Positions 38,201-47,900 are shown, counted from the stretch's first letter. The stretch is 64,000 nt of DNA from RUG14223 sp051881075 (GCA_051881075.1 JBJEPE010000092.1:142016-206015); one strand, 5' to 3'. Numbers and translations: made by a program. Notes: generated by a model from the letters alone, not told the origin.

Positions 38201-39561
38201 GTATCTGTAGACTCAAGATAAACGCCTACAGGGTTTTCCTTTATGGTTGCGCCATCAAGCACAGCAACGGAGTTATTACTTACGTATAAGCCGTAGCTGC
38301 CTGTGGGCTGACATTTACTTACTGTAGTACCTGTGAGATTTGCCGTACCGCTGTTGCTTGCAAGCACACCGTAATCACAGGTGTTATTTGTTACCGTACA
38401 ATTCTTTAATGTAACGGTTGTACCGTCTGCGTGTACAGCAGGCTGTGCAATCTTGCTTCCCACTGTAAGATTACCTTTCATATTTGAAACCGTAACCTTC
38501 TCAAGGCTGAGGGTACTGCTTGACCCATTATAGAAGGCAAGACCGGTACCGTCCTTTACCTCACCGGTATTTATGGTTATAGTACCGGATGAGACATTAT
38601 TAAATATACGTCCTGCATTACAGTTGCTCACATTAAACGTTGAACCTGTAAGCTTGGATGCGTTTACATTAATAAGATTTGTAAATAATTTATTTGTGCT
38701 TGAATCCTGTGTATAGGTATAAGCATATCTATAATCATTTGTCTGTGTTGCCACAGTATATGTCTCTTTTTCATAGGTTGCATATGTAACATATACAAAG
38801 TGAGAGCTGCTGTCCGTTACTGTTACACTTGTAGCGTTCAAGTTACTTGTGCCAGATACATTTATAATACTACCGTCAATGACAAGGCGGTCATAAGTAG
38901 GGGAACCTGTTTGTGTAGGTGTTGTAACGAAAAATCCGCCTATAGTATCAAAATTCTGTAAAGTAACCTTATTAAGTGACAATGTACTGCTATTGGTTAC
39001 TTGAACGGCAGGCTGTATTGCGGACGCCCATGTTTCGGATATGATACTATTACCGTATCCTGTACCGTCAATGATTATGTCACCCTCTAAACTAAGGGTT
39101 GAACTGCCGGAAAGTGATATAAAGCTATACGACGACTCCTTTGTAGTGAGCGTGATAGTTTTATCGGTATCACTTTTGATAGTCAGACTTCTGCCATCGG
39201 AAATGCTTATTCTGCTTGCACTGTCATCCGGCAATACTATATCTGCCTTAAGAACAAGAACATCGTCCGTTACCGCTTCAGATAAAGCGGTTTTTAAGCT
39301 TTCGTAATATTTATCCGTTTCAGTGGTTGTACTGCTGTAGGATTTATCCTGCGTTTCATTATAAACGACTACAGTAGTTTCATCTGCACCCCTTATTCCC
39401 AAAAGCTTCTCATCGGACTTATTAAGAGTCGCAGTATTATTTCCCGATAACATAAGGCTTACAAGTCTGTCTGCCTTACCGCTGATACCTAAAAACGCTC
39501 CCGTAATAATAATTACGCTTAAAATTACCGATGAAATGATTATTCTTTTTTTTGCTTTCAT
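27232..39561 (-). CDS. Giant secreted beta-helix, MBG-like and FN3 protein
   Basis: I choose the ATG at 39561 because GGAGG lies 8 bases upstream and a membrane/signal segment follows (RIIISSVILSVIIITGAFLG). An in-frame ATG 26 codons earlier lacks these. The product is about 4109 residues. Residues 110-490, 830-1270 and 1440-1860 carry beta-helix or polymorphic-adhesin-like repeats (GGAIYIEGG, GNGGGIYL, GGGVYVTKN). InlB-like beta repeats lie near 570 and 1365. About a dozen MBG/YDG-like domains (KVYDGMPASL, EAGEYEFTIYV) span 2040-3180, and nine FN3 domains span 3265-4109. There is no catalytic domain and no C-terminal sorting motif (it ends NMTFCE). It should act as a long extracellular adhesin or stalk. 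At 12.3 kb it is the largest gene here. Confidence 0.92.
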   Translation of the reverse strand: MKAKKRIIISSVILSVIIITGAFLGISGKADRLVSLMLSGNNTATLNKSDEKLLGIRGADETTVVVYNETQDKSYSSTTTETDKYYESLKTALSEAVTDDVLVLKADIVLPDDSASRISISDGRSLTIKSDTDKTITLTTKESSYSFISLSGSSTLSLEGDIIIDGTGYGNSIISETWASAIQPAVQVTNSSTLSLNKVTLQNFDTIGGFFVTTPTQTGSPTYDRLVIDGSIINVSGTSNLNATSVTVTDSSSHFVYVTYATYEKETYTVATQTNDYRYAYTYTQDSSTNKLFTNLINVNASKLTGSTFNVSNCNAGRIFNNVSSGTITINTGEVKDGTGLAFYNGSSSTLSLEKVTVSNMKGNLTVGSKIAQPAVHADGTTVTLKNCTVTNNTCDYGVLASNSGTANLTGTTVSKCQPTGSYGLYVSNNSVAVLDGATIKENPVGVYLESTDTDMPTFKVKNKVTVSGNTSSDVWFARENSITDDGLTTGSKIGLRYKTELTETISIAPIRSGANGKTVKDYFFSNNTDYVMGYNDSNIVMGKKLTISFEQNLSTGEMADEYVCKGSYYTLPKCTFTKFRGKFDCWGTKSGYEYPNSADSYEGVIMDYGQFYDEDETVMVTWDADEVFYARWIRYAAMIGDNMYMTLKEAFDAAQTTDVGTTIYVIDNCEVEDTITVSKDINLFIDVSYDKEEYQKYYGKKYDEDGFEYTTYRIEVDGQMIDIPEFDTTSMTISRKNYDPEDSTSVDNRNHAMFEITNGATLTTKGAKGGSRIIFEGGMSYSLETGSAFFKVVNGTLNLYECTEVMGCSNALNDSNATHKGGAVYVCAGSKVNIQGADIMGNRALYGAGVYLEGSDTKDGGAILTVNKGSIEANGYVFTAESNFENNSLTIPEGTTLPADVTPAGTAIYAGKNTSVTIFEAQMNYNNANVEDKGVGAVLAAFEANVTINNPDIESNVAAGNGGAIYIEGGSVNMVGAMTLYNNRSTNGNGGGIYLKDCDYSFTNSKQKIVYNQMDGSTVEYDKETKISENSARNGGAFYITGSSEGNITGCETTLNSVKYRDTEEEGNGGAIYLGTGSTLELKGTDTQRIDVTKNTAFNMGGAVYAANGSKLTVTACNMTGNRAEYIDPNGVVSEETPEDSTDTDTDTGEEEEEEEDIAPSKYAMGGAIYADGNVTLGSSTISANYGELGGGVYVTKNANLKVQDILIIEKNEYNIALVSHVTEFNNLYVVDNSNMTSGGLRPGSKIYLSLNLDGKFYGTFMTNNDKAADETQYFIADVTRTLDDDEYEGGDSTAPSSDEIDRYIIGSSGKTMFVNREITISFSQGLSTDDQTDKTIPNMSYAYGAEFTLPANTFTYDGFTFSHWECDLQGYDQEYQPGETFTIPTDRDDLFKIMFTAVWTDNIAKVQNKFFTTIEEAIEYAGNKAEEYSESALDTYAEEYTVYILRSIELRKTLDINKTVIITSDGGFGFYRSQMFEDNTKPLISVNKNATTGVNGRLTLNNVFVTGNSMLSDSGMGSQTSSQAPLIQVEGTLTTLAKTVLRDNYNANTNGSDGYGGAVRVEKDGIYNCKESTITGNKAARGGAIYIRSTSALGELYLVGAKIYSNTATDIGGGIYVEGESTKVYIMSNTVVGGTDTEQSQGNIAYAGAGIYAAEGTINIYDAQIAYNKITEANKAAGYNCAGAGIYVEAATVIMNNDNSVIRKNQINALGVESLGVGVFVNYGSLVMYNGRIVDNVGLSNTKGAGVYTKKVITLSGDATINDNFAGGNKSNLYLASTQLIKMLNDSIGSQIGVTLNSSIKTGPLLAADSVSAYLKDSGKTIAYANCLQSDVGDYLILGHYNVANNLTSERNIYITKKIKVTYDKDNGKSNTIPESQVLYSNITNELYTTKDVTRKGYEIASNYGYWKSGDKGYDYDSRFIKPDNSMEDFTVKVQWSAIQINVSVSGKEFLLKYGSLVQTKNTDGSYTLGYELSISIENDAEDGPAVKYALEPVMGNLPKGLSLDGKRIMGTPSEVGDYPFSIKVTGRNGTSAYASFIVTVGDADGMVTVDSDISKLYDGFPAAYPKYTRLGTGEVTITFASTTGKVINDPNTPPTEAGEYEFTIYVAKDKYYNATSVTQKFTISKIDRGFTYRDFIQTKVYNGVEASVPPVYEQVYNALKGTYDYEFRWYDSETVALSDTTGANKRKTLPVDVGTYYVRMFVAGDENYNDTLSKVFKYTITQKPVDVIWENLLFTYDTQAHKPTAYFTDINNGKVYVEVVDYQTEQGTYTAYVTDAAKSANSNYNLLNPTESFTIIRADTTVKIITTPMTMVYNTKTPVLEYATVSDGVASFVWYDSEGNVIQPPTENGTYKVKVTVTQGHNYNATESELYTYTITPKPTDIVWSDLEFTYKVDSIVEDKEVAHTWCPTAYYTKISGEKVYLTVLGAQSQAGTYTAKTLLLKSEDGNYTFNNPTQTFKIAKLQGVIRITGDLSRDYNGQTVSGDKVTTWTGDGQRVYKYTDENGNVLNSAPKDSGKYTISVIMLEGKNYLGTGTYTDPVEFEIYKLYGEVQINSDAQFSKIYDDMPVSLYDQLGNKKYASTGDGDIQVDWYTIDNELISSGIDEGAFTGVGANGPIEEGQYRVVLTLPDTRNYYGASDYTTFSITKIEGGVKITANLNKVYDGMPASLATLDDSGNIIDKGYEYIIPDADTETTINIKWYDKDLNMLESAPINAGNYTVMVTQILSVKVPGSVDENGNPKIYETESTDIAAFTIARAQPKFSAPENQSKIYDGDAFSLNYNIVSDGQVYVAWYRNTEKLEFVPYNAGEYMAYISAEQGENYVALSPQKVVVTIEKATPVITPISTIESLSKPYDGEPINSEDVEFTYTGDGRASVVWYNESSQLSSPPVDAGAYIAKIVISETDNYNSATLDIGKVNTTEINGINEVDTSEMIIISKLSGKITLIDTNIDKIYDGFGVSAPRCTTTGGDVSITWYDKEGNEIGFAPSVVGEYSVKLTLIGNTNWIGAEESLNFKITPKTVNATFTDIIREYSGSTAVTINEGEYELDDILKNDVVYLKATGNFSDKNVITSGMSYMRVTIDSMTLTGPDSGNYVLGETTASILGTITTRRLSITPDPYQYKEELQEDPEITYVADGLVEGDVIKGKLSREQGEEVGSYFINIGTLDPGTNYFMTFDNNVLFTIKPRPTYNIHITTLGSGTVSPNDISTVTKNESQTYEFIPTDGWLVGEVKVDSEDKGVIYSYEFKEVQEDHDLYVVFAKDVAELKITEKTHSTVTLDWNIINGCAKMVIERSTDGVNFEEIATVEGESTGYVDNNLRPKTTYYYRAMPYFVNGDSADEYYYTNIVSVETELLAPVLVSAKSDNYNAITITWKKSDGAEGYKVYRYDDAANAWKEIADVVGENTLSYTDKTVKNGETYKYTVRAYVTSVNGIVYSDFDEAGKSAKAMPASPTVTSVKASGRTNVVIKWNAVSGADKYRVYRSETGATSGFSVIASVASGTLTYTDTDRTEGKTYYYTVLAVRDGVYGKYNSGIGVTLIPATPKISAVTNSAYNKLKVSWSKVSDCDGYILYRSLKESSGWSRVANISDPATVTYTDTVPDCGVTYYYTIRAYWKTSSGYVYGKYNTGVGGNTLPTTPAIKKVTSAGYNSLNIRWDEVTEAHGYRLYRSETETGNWETVKDITPGTVTLYKNTKLTTGKTYYYTLRAFVEIDGKKIFSGYVKTGVGGTPIPATPKISSAVKSGAKQITLTWGKITGATGYRIYRSLNESTDYSTVAIIRNNATVTYTDETAVPGTQYYYTIRAYTTVDGTNIYSECVKPGIAGKTTLATPNISSATATGYNSITVKWGKIAGVDTYTLYRSTTQTGGWKSIATVKGDSTTSYVDTTAVYNKQYYYTVRANLTIGDDTYRSGYNTTGTAGKATAVVPNFSVASASYDSIKLTWTAVGQADGYVIYRSLNSDNTGWKVISTIEKGSTVSYIDKDVECGKTYYYTMRSFKTIDGTKVTSGYLKNGKSCTAKPSTPVVTALQQQDKTVFIEWNKIDGAVSYKIYRKISGGSWSVIGTEDGDTVVFMDETAEEDVPYIYTVRAISSNNIYSAFTAVNMTFCE

Positions 39562-39841
39562 TTTATTACCTCCTGTAATTTTGCGTATAATAAAAATATG
39601 ACTGATGTTATAATGCAGGCAAGCAAAAATACATACCAACCCACTTTCTAATTATGATAATAATACCACATTTTTTATAATTTGTCACTATTTTTTGATT
39701 AAATTTTCAATTTGTTTATATATTTATGTATTATTACAGATAATATTCACATAAAATTGACGGATTTGCGATTTATAGTATAAAATCCAATAAAAAAGTT
39801 GTATGTTATTGCAAAACTTTGTAAAAAATCATAAATTCATG

Positions 39842-39870
39842 TTGTTAAATTGTAAATTATATGCTATTAT
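39842..39870 (+). promoter_or_regulatory. Promoter of the tcdA operon
   Basis: TTGTTA (39842-39847), a 17-base spacer and TATTAT (39865-39870), with TGC just before as an extended -10. It lies 77 bases before the ATG at 39947. The rest of 39562-39946 is AT-rich with nothing recognisable. Confidence 0.6.
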
Positions 39871-39946
39871 ATATGTATAGATAAATTGGCATTTTTTACT
39901 TTTTTAATAAATACTCGATTTTATCTCAATTATCGGGAGGAACACA

Positions 39947-40657
39947 ATGTCTATTTTTTTGAGAACCGAAATGCTGCTTGGTACTGACGGTATGCAACGT
40001 TTACAGAAGTCAAGAGTTGCCGTTTTCGGCGTAGGCGGTGTAGGAGGTTACGCCGTAGAAGCGCTTGTCCGCAGCGGAATAGGAAGTATAGATATCTTTG
40101 ATAACGATACGGTTTGTGAAAGCAACCTGAACAGACAGATAATAGCCACTACAAAAACCATAGGTATGTATAAGGTGGACGCTATGAAACAGCGCATACT
40201 TGACATAAATCCGGATGCTGACGTCAACGCCTTCAACGTTTTCTATACACCTGAGAACTCCTCCTTATACCCCATAGATAAGTACGATTACGTTATCGAT
40301 GCCATAGACACGGTAACATCAAAGATACATCTTATATGTGAATGTTATAGGGCAAACGTCCCTATAATGAGTGCAATGGGAGCAGGTAATAAGCTTAATG
40401 CCGCCATGCTTGAGGTTGAGGATATCTACCGCACAAGCGGATGTCCGCTGGCAAGGGTAATGCGCAGAGAGCTGAAAGCCCGTGGCATTAAGCATCTTAA
40501 GGTAGTATATTCAAAGGAACCTGCCATAACCCCCCTACCATTAGAAGAGAAAAGCGCCTCACGCAGACAGACTCCCGGAAGCACGGCGTTTGTTCCTGGT
40601 GTGGCAGGGCTTATAATAGCAGGCGAGGTAGTCAAGGATCTTTCACTTAAACCATAA
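39947..40657 (+). CDS. tcdA: tRNA threonylcarbamoyladenosine dehydratase
   Basis: A 236-residue ThiF/E1-like enzyme that converts t6A37 to cyclic ct6A in tRNA using ATP. The nucleotide-binding motif GVGGVGGYAVEAL lies at about 28-40, the Asp-containing strand DIFDNDTV near 50, and the SNLNRQI motif near 60, as in the family. KEPAITPLP and GSTAFVPGVAGL in the C-terminal third are typical of TcdA. Length is close to the family norm. GGGAGGA precedes the ATG. It heads a three-gene same-strand set, but the neighbours have no obvious tRNA role. Confidence 0.93.
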   Translation: MSIFLRTEMLLGTDGMQRLQKSRVAVFGVGGVGGYAVEALVRSGIGSIDIFDNDTVCESNLNRQIIATTKTIGMYKVDAMKQRILDINPDADVNAFNVFYTPENSSLYPIDKYDYVIDAIDTVTSKIHLICECYRANVPIMSAMGAGNKLNAAMLEVEDIYRTSGCPLARVMRRELKARGIKHLKVVYSKEPAITPLPLEEKSASRRQTPGSTAFVPGVAGLIIAGEVVKDLSLKP

Positions 40658-40711
40658 ACAAAAATTAGAACCGACAGATATCTGTTAATTATATAAAGGA
40701 GCTATCGTTTT

Positions 40712-41944
40712 ATGAGCAACAGCACGGAAGATAAGCTTAAACAAACGCAAGACGAGCTTGAAAAGCTGGTATATAAAAAATACGATGAGTTAAGACAAAA
40801 AGTAGGTATAAACCTGAAAAAGGGACAACATCTTCTTCCGCCACTCTATCCTAAATCCGCATCTCCGGACGATAATGTATTTGAAAAGCCTATACAAAGA
40901 AAAAGTCCGGTTTACATGAGGCGTGTTAAAGAGCCTGCCGAAACAGTAAAAAACTTTAAAATAGTAGTCCTGGACGCTATGACTCTTACCGATGATCATG
41001 TTAATCTTAATAAGCTTATGCTTCTGGGAGAAACCACATACTATTCTTTTACAAAGCCCGAAGAGGTCGCAGATCGCATAAAGGATGCAAATGCCGTTAT
41101 AACAAACAAGGTACCCATGACGGCGGAGGCCATGAAGGAGGCTAAGGGACTTGTATATATCGGGGTTATGGCAACAGGCTATGACATGATTGATATTGAC
41201 TACTGCACGGCACACTCCATAGCGGTTACAAATGTTCCCAACTACTCTACAGCAGCCGTCGCTCAGCATACCTTTGCACTTATACTTAATCACTTTAGCA
41301 AGGTAGCACAGTACGACAATTTTGTTCATAACGGGGGCTGGCAACACACAAAGCTGTTTGCACCCTGCATATACGATACACATGAGCTTCAAAATCTCAG
41401 TATCGGCATAATAGGTTTTGGAGAAATAGGCCATGAAGTAGCCAAGATAGCATCTGCCTTTAACATGCTAGTATATGTATATCATCCTCATCCGTTAAGC
41501 TATAAGGACAAAAGGCACGGTTATCACAGAGTAAACCTTAACCGGCTGTTATGCTACAGCGACATAATCACTATACATTGTCCGTTAAACGATCAGACGC
41601 GAAATCTTATTAATAAAAAAACGCTAAGAAAATGTCATAATGACGTTTTTCTTATAAATACAGCCAGAGGCGCCATTGTAAACAGCGATGACCTGTACGA
41701 TGCTTTGGTAAATAAACGCATAGGCGGTGCGGCCATAGATGTTTTGGACTGTGAGCCTATGGAGAAGGATTGCAAGCTGTTAAAAGCACCTAATCTGACT
41801 ATAACACCTCATGTGGCTTGGGGGCATATAGAGTCCCGTATAAGGCTTATGAACACTGTTTATTACAATTTGTACAGATTTTTAACAGGAAGTCCGACAC
41901 ACATTGTAAACTATTTGCGATATAATAAAAATGAACCAAAATAA
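40712..41944 (+). CDS. D-2-hydroxyacid dehydrogenase with N-terminal extension
   Basis: A 410-residue NAD(P)-dependent dehydrogenase of the glycerate/hydroxypyruvate-reductase type. Relative to the usual 310-330 residues it has about 85 extra N-terminal residues, charged and probably helical at first (EDKLKQTQDELEKL). The cofactor motif GFGEIG follows IGII in the middle of the protein. The strand end that usually carries an Asp reads VYHPHP, so cofactor preference may differ. The catalytic set is present: Arg in NTARGAIV, Glu in DCEPM and His in TPHVAW. AAAGGAG precedes the ATG, 54 bases after tcdA. The exact substrate cannot be told from sequence. Confidence 0.9.
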   Translation: MSNSTEDKLKQTQDELEKLVYKKYDELRQKVGINLKKGQHLLPPLYPKSASPDDNVFEKPIQRKSPVYMRRVKEPAETVKNFKIVVLDAMTLTDDHVNLNKLMLLGETTYYSFTKPEEVADRIKDANAVITNKVPMTAEAMKEAKGLVYIGVMATGYDMIDIDYCTAHSIAVTNVPNYSTAAVAQHTFALILNHFSKVAQYDNFVHNGGWQHTKLFAPCIYDTHELQNLSIGIIGFGEIGHEVAKIASAFNMLVYVYHPHPLSYKDKRHGYHRVNLNRLLCYSDIITIHCPLNDQTRNLINKKTLRKCHNDVFLINTARGAIVNSDDLYDALVNKRIGGAAIDVLDCEPMEKDCKLLKAPNLTITPHVAWGHIESRIRLMNTVYYNLYRFLTGSPTHIVNYLRYNKNEPK

Positions 41945-41965
41945 ATTTAGTAAGGAATAATTGCT

Positions 41966-44900
41966 ATGAAAAGATTTACAAAAATAATTTTAGGACTTAT
42001 AATTACTGCTTTGCTTGCTACTATAAGCACCGTATGTGCCTCTGCGGTCACTTTGGCAAGGCCTACTATAACCTCAGCAACATCGGCATCATACAGCAGT
42101 GTGCTGATAAAGTGGGGCAAAGTAACAAATGCAAAAAGCTATACTGTTTACCGTTCTACCGATAACGCATCATGGAAGCAGATAGCGTCGGTAACTACAC
42201 TCAGCTATACCGATAAAGGTCTGACCTGCGGTAAAACATATTATTATACGCTCAGGGCAGTTTCAGGCAGCAGTAGGAGCGGATATAATAAGGGTACTGC
42301 CGTTAAGGTCATCCCCTCTACCCCAACGGTATCATCGACGGTAGGCAAGTCTACTACATCTGTTGCAGTCACATGGAACAAAATTTCCGGTGCAAACGGA
42401 TATTATCTTTACCGCTCAACCAAAAAGACCTCAGGGTGGACAAAAATAGCTACTATAAAGTCACAGTCTACGGTTACATATACCGATAAAAACTGTAAAT
42501 CAGGTACGGTCTACTACTATACCGTGCGTGCATACCGTACGGTAAGCGGTACTAACGTGTTGAGTAATTATGTTAAAACAGGTAAAGCCGGTATTCCGCT
42601 GCCTGCAACGACCAAGCTGAAATCCGCCGAAAGCGCGGGCTACAACTCAGTAAAAGTAACATGGTCGGCCGTAACGGGTGCTACATCATATAAGATATAC
42701 CGCAAATACGGCACAACAGGATGGAAAGGTCTAGCTACCGTAAGCGGCGGAACTACAGTAACATACACCGATTACACTTGTACTACGGGTACAAAGTACA
42801 CATACACAGTGCGAGCGATGCAAACGGCTGATTCCGTTACATCTACAGGCGGATATAACTCTACAGGTGTTGCCGCAACACCTATCCCGTCTACTCCTAT
42901 ATTAAGCTCCGCAGTAAGCGTAGGCTACAATTCGGTAAAAATAAGCTGGGGCAAGGTAACCGGTGCTACATCCTACACTATTTACCGTAAGGTCGCATCC
43001 GGCTCTTGGTCAACCGTTGCCACTGTGTCAGGCAATACAACCGTCACATATACCGATAAAACCTGTACAACAGGTACCGCATACACATATACGGTACGTG
43101 CCGTAACAAAGAACAGCAACGGAAGCTACAAAAGCGGATATAACTCTACAGGTGTTACCGCAACACCAAAGCTTGACGTACCCGTTATCTCAGAGGTAAA
43201 GGCTACTGATTATCGTACCGTACGTATTTCATGGAATAAAATCGAAGGTGCAACCGGATACATATTACACAGAAAAACCGAAAATTCCGATTGGGAAAAT
43301 TACGCCATAATATCTAGCGGTCTCTCCTATACCGATACCGACTGTAAGGTAGGCGTAAAATATACATATAAAGTACAGGCCACAATCAAAGTAAATAACA
43401 CATTAATTTGCGGTGACTTCTCAACTCAGGCGCCTTTGGTGGCTACGTCATTAAATGCACCTGTTCTCAATGAGATAAAGCAAACCGAGGATAACCTTGT
43501 AAATCTAATCTGGAGCAATCCTCAAGGTGTTGATTACTGCTACATATACAGAAAAATAGGCGGCGGTAGTTTTGAGAAAATTTCAGGCAAAGTAACAGAA
43601 ACCGAATATACGGATACAGCCCGCAAGGCAGACGTAGAGCTTACATATGCCGTATGCGGTGTAAGGGAATATTCAGACGGCGGCAGCTATACGACTGAGC
43701 ATAGCAATCCGCTTTCAATTACTGTAACACCAAAGCTTAAGACTGTTACTGTAACAGCTGTAACAGCGCTTGACTACAGCACAATTTGCATAACATGGAA
43801 TGAGGTAATCGGTGCAGACAGCTATAAAATATACAGAAAAGCTGAAAATTCCGATTGGCAGGAATACGACATGACACATGGCGACCTATCCTATAACGAT
43901 GCGAACTGTCGTGTAGGCGTAAATTACACATATAAGGTACAGGCCGCAGTAAACATAGATAACGTATATTATTACGGAGATATCTCCTCTGAGGAAATGT
44001 GGGCGCATACCACAATGAGCGCACCTGCCCTTATTGATATACAGCAAGTGAACTGTAATACCGTAAATCTAAGCTGGAGTAAGTCAGACGGCGCAGACTC
44101 ATATTATATTTACAGAAAGAGCGGCAACGGTAGCTTTGAAAAAATATCTGAGGTTATAAACGGTACAGACTGTACTGACACTACCTGCGAGGCAGGCAAA
44201 GAATACACATATGCCGTATGCGCAGTAAAAATATATACAGCAGACGATATATATATAACAGACTACAGCAACAGCCTGTCATTTACTACGGATATAGCTG
44301 TTCCGACGCTTTTAAGTGTAGAATCAGTTAGCTTTAATGCTATAAAGATAACATGGCAAAAGCTCAGCGATGCTCAAAGCTATTGTATATATAGAAAAGA
44401 AAACAATGATCCGGCGTATGTTAAGATAGATCAGGTAAACGGTGACATTACCGAATATACTGACAACACTTGCGTTACCGGCAGTCAATATTATTACACC
44501 GTTTCAGCAGTAAACGGAATATATGAGGGTAAGTATGACATTAACGGACTAAGTGCCGTCGCACAAATACCCGCGCCTCAGCTTATATCTTTGGAAAGCA
44601 ACGCCACAGGAGTACTCACGCTGACTTATACGGCTGTAAATTCGGCTGACGGATATATTATCTACCGAAAAGCTTCAGGCGGCGATTTTGTTGAGATAGC
44701 AACGGTGAGCGGCGCACAAAACACTGTTTATAACGACTCAACCGTACTTTGCGGCACAAGCTACACATATACGGTATGTGCTTATATATCAGTAGATAAT
44801 GAAACGGCTGAGGGATTACGTGATGAGGTCGGATTAACTAAGATACCATATCCGATGACGCCTGACGTAAGCGTAGAAACAGACGGACTTTGCGCAGTTA

Positions 44901-47900
44901 TAAGCATTACCGAAGACGTAAATGCCGACGGATACTATATATACCGCAGTGTAAACAGCTTAGATCCGGAGTTACTCGCCCAGACAGACAATCATATATA
45001 TAACGATACATCAATCAATTACGCTGACGAATACATCTACAGCGTACAGACATTTGTTAATGTTGAAAATCAAGCGGTAACAAGCGAAATGTCACAACAA
45101 ACGGATGTTGTTACCGTACTGCCGCCTGCTCCGGCAATAACAGGTACAGACAGTACCGAGAACGAAATAATCATTAAATTTAATACGGTTAAAAATATAA
45201 CTTCATATAATGTTTATCGCAGTGAAGCATTGACATCATGGCAATTTATAGGTAAAATAAATACTGAGGATTCGGCATTATCCGCTCAATATTCCGATAT
45301 ATCCGCACAGTACGGTAAGGCATACAGCTATACCGTAACAGCAGTTGCCTATACATCAGAAGCTAACAGCAGAGCAGTAGAAAGCAACTATGCACAGCAG
45401 ACAGATAATATAAAGCTGAAGCTTCCCGTACCTGTTGTGGAAAAGGTTGATTTCAGCACGGAATACGGTTTCCGTATATATGCAAATCCTATAGAAAAAG
45501 CTGATTCCTACTTAATGTATAAAAAGGGCGGACAGTATAACCAATTTACACTCTGTGGAACATCATACCAAAACCTTAGCGGATATATCTGCTTTGACGA
45601 TGATGACATTTATGCAAATACTGAATATGAATATGCCGTTACCGCTATTTATATTAATGACGAAAGCGACAAATCAGACAGTAAGAACATAAGCTACACA
45701 CCGTCTGCACCTACAGCACAGCTCAGTTTTGACCCAGCTGATGCGTCATATACCGTAACTCTTACAAACGATGTATATCATGCACTCAGATATGAACTAT
45801 ACCGTAGGTATGATGACACAAGCTATGAGCTTGCAGGCACATTCAGCGGAAACACCTGTACCGATAACAGCAATAATCTTTCTAAGAACAGCGCTTATAT
45901 GGTTCGTGCTGTTATTCCGACCTATACGGGCGGAGAAGCAAATATAAGCGGCTCGGAGCTTACTTATAACTTTACAGAGGCCGCACCCAGTGTACTTTGG
46001 CTTAGAAAGTCGGGCAGCTCAAGTGTTATCGCATTCTCACCTGCCGAAGGAACAAGTGCAGATACATTTAATATCTACAGATCATCGGACGGCAATACCT
46101 TTAAATACATCGGTTATCAAAAGTGTTCGGATAATAACAGTACCGTATATTACAGAGATAAATCCTCAGGTAATTATACATATGTACTAATCGCCGTAAA
46201 CGGTAACTCATACAGTCTGCCGTCAAGCACATATATAAAAGCATATGATGCCGTTAAATCAGCTACTGCAATAAGTGCAGTCAAGACAAACGATGGTATA
46301 AACTTTACATTTGAAAGCGATATTAACGCCTCTTCTTACACTATTTTCAGAGGCTGCAATCAAAATACTGCTGCATTCATGGATGAAATAGCTACCGTTG
46401 CACCTTCAGAAGACGGTACTATAACCTATACTGATAATACATATCCGGTAATCGCCAATAAAATAACTACCTTCTATTATTGTGCTATTCCGGATTACTC
46501 GATAACGTACTATGATTACGGAACATCTGCCAATGCAACAGTAAAATTTGCTAAATCACTTGACAGCATGGTACACGTTACGCTTGGAGTAGACACTCCG
46601 GAAATTATTGATATATCACCCGATGCCGCAACAAACGGTACTTCAATAACATGGCAGTCTATAACAAACGTAAGCGAATATAAGGTATATCGCAAAGATA
46701 GTGAGAATTCAGCCTATGAATTTATCGGCCAGACGGCATCGGATACAGCAACATTTATTGACAGCGAAACACCCTTTACCGAATATAAGTATTATATGAT
46801 AGTTACCTGCGCAAATGTATTAGGAGAAGCCCTTGAAAGCCCAATGGACGCTGTAGGTACTAAGGCAGATACATCTCTTGCGGTATCATCAACCGTAACA
46901 GATACCGTATTGGCAAGTGACGGTAATGTTTATGTTAAGTTTGATATAAGCAAGCTTGGTTCATCGTACAGCTACCATGTATTCCGCAGAGCTAATGAGC
47001 AGGATAACTGGACATACCTGGGATATCAAAAGCAGTACAACAGTAACGAAACCTCACTTACATTCTGTGATGAAACAAGCGGTAACGAATACGGATGTCA
47101 GTACGCAGTGATGATGAAAGGCGAAAACGCTTACAGCCCACTGTGTACAGCATATACACATACCGAGTGTACAGTAGATAAGCCTACCGTAACAACGGTT
47201 TCAAGCGACGGCATTATGATATCGGTGCCTGACGTACCTAATATAAAGTATCTCAAAATTTACCGCCGTGCGGAGAGTGAAACCGAATTTACACTTATAA
47301 CAACATTAAATGCACATTCAAGCGGTGATAACTACACTTATACAGACAAGACCGTACAGCAGGGACAAAATTACTTCTACATGGTTGTTGCAGATAAATC
47401 AGCAACATATACATCAAATAACGATGTAAGCTCCTCGGAGCTATCTTATATCGCTACATTCAGCTCGCCGATATCAGATAGTATTTGTACGGCAAACCCT
47501 GATGTAAACATTATGATATTCCAGCCGGTAATTCAAGAGGAAGACGGACAGGATCACATGATTCACGCTTACTTCTACTGGGCTAAGGCAAGCGGTGCCG
47601 TAGGATACAAGGTTTACAGACAGACAAACGGCGGAGAATTTGAGGTGATTTCCGGTGATACTCCTATAACAACAAACGCATTTACAGATCCTTCTCCTAT
47701 TAGTAGATATTATGTATATGCAGTACAGGCAGTATATTCAAACGGTACTTACTCAGATTATAACAACTCTAAGATAGCCACAATCGATTACTTTACAGTA
47801 TCTGACCCGGGATTATACACAAGCGGTGTGTACAGCGACGGTTCTATCGGTCTGGAATGGCATGATGTAAGCAACTCTGCAGATGCTTATGAATATTATA

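Noticed and set aside
40790..41434. 214-codon minus-strand frame opposite the dehydrogenase gene
   Set aside because: The plus strand encodes a clear dehydrogenase with catalytic motifs; the antisense product matches nothing I recognise.
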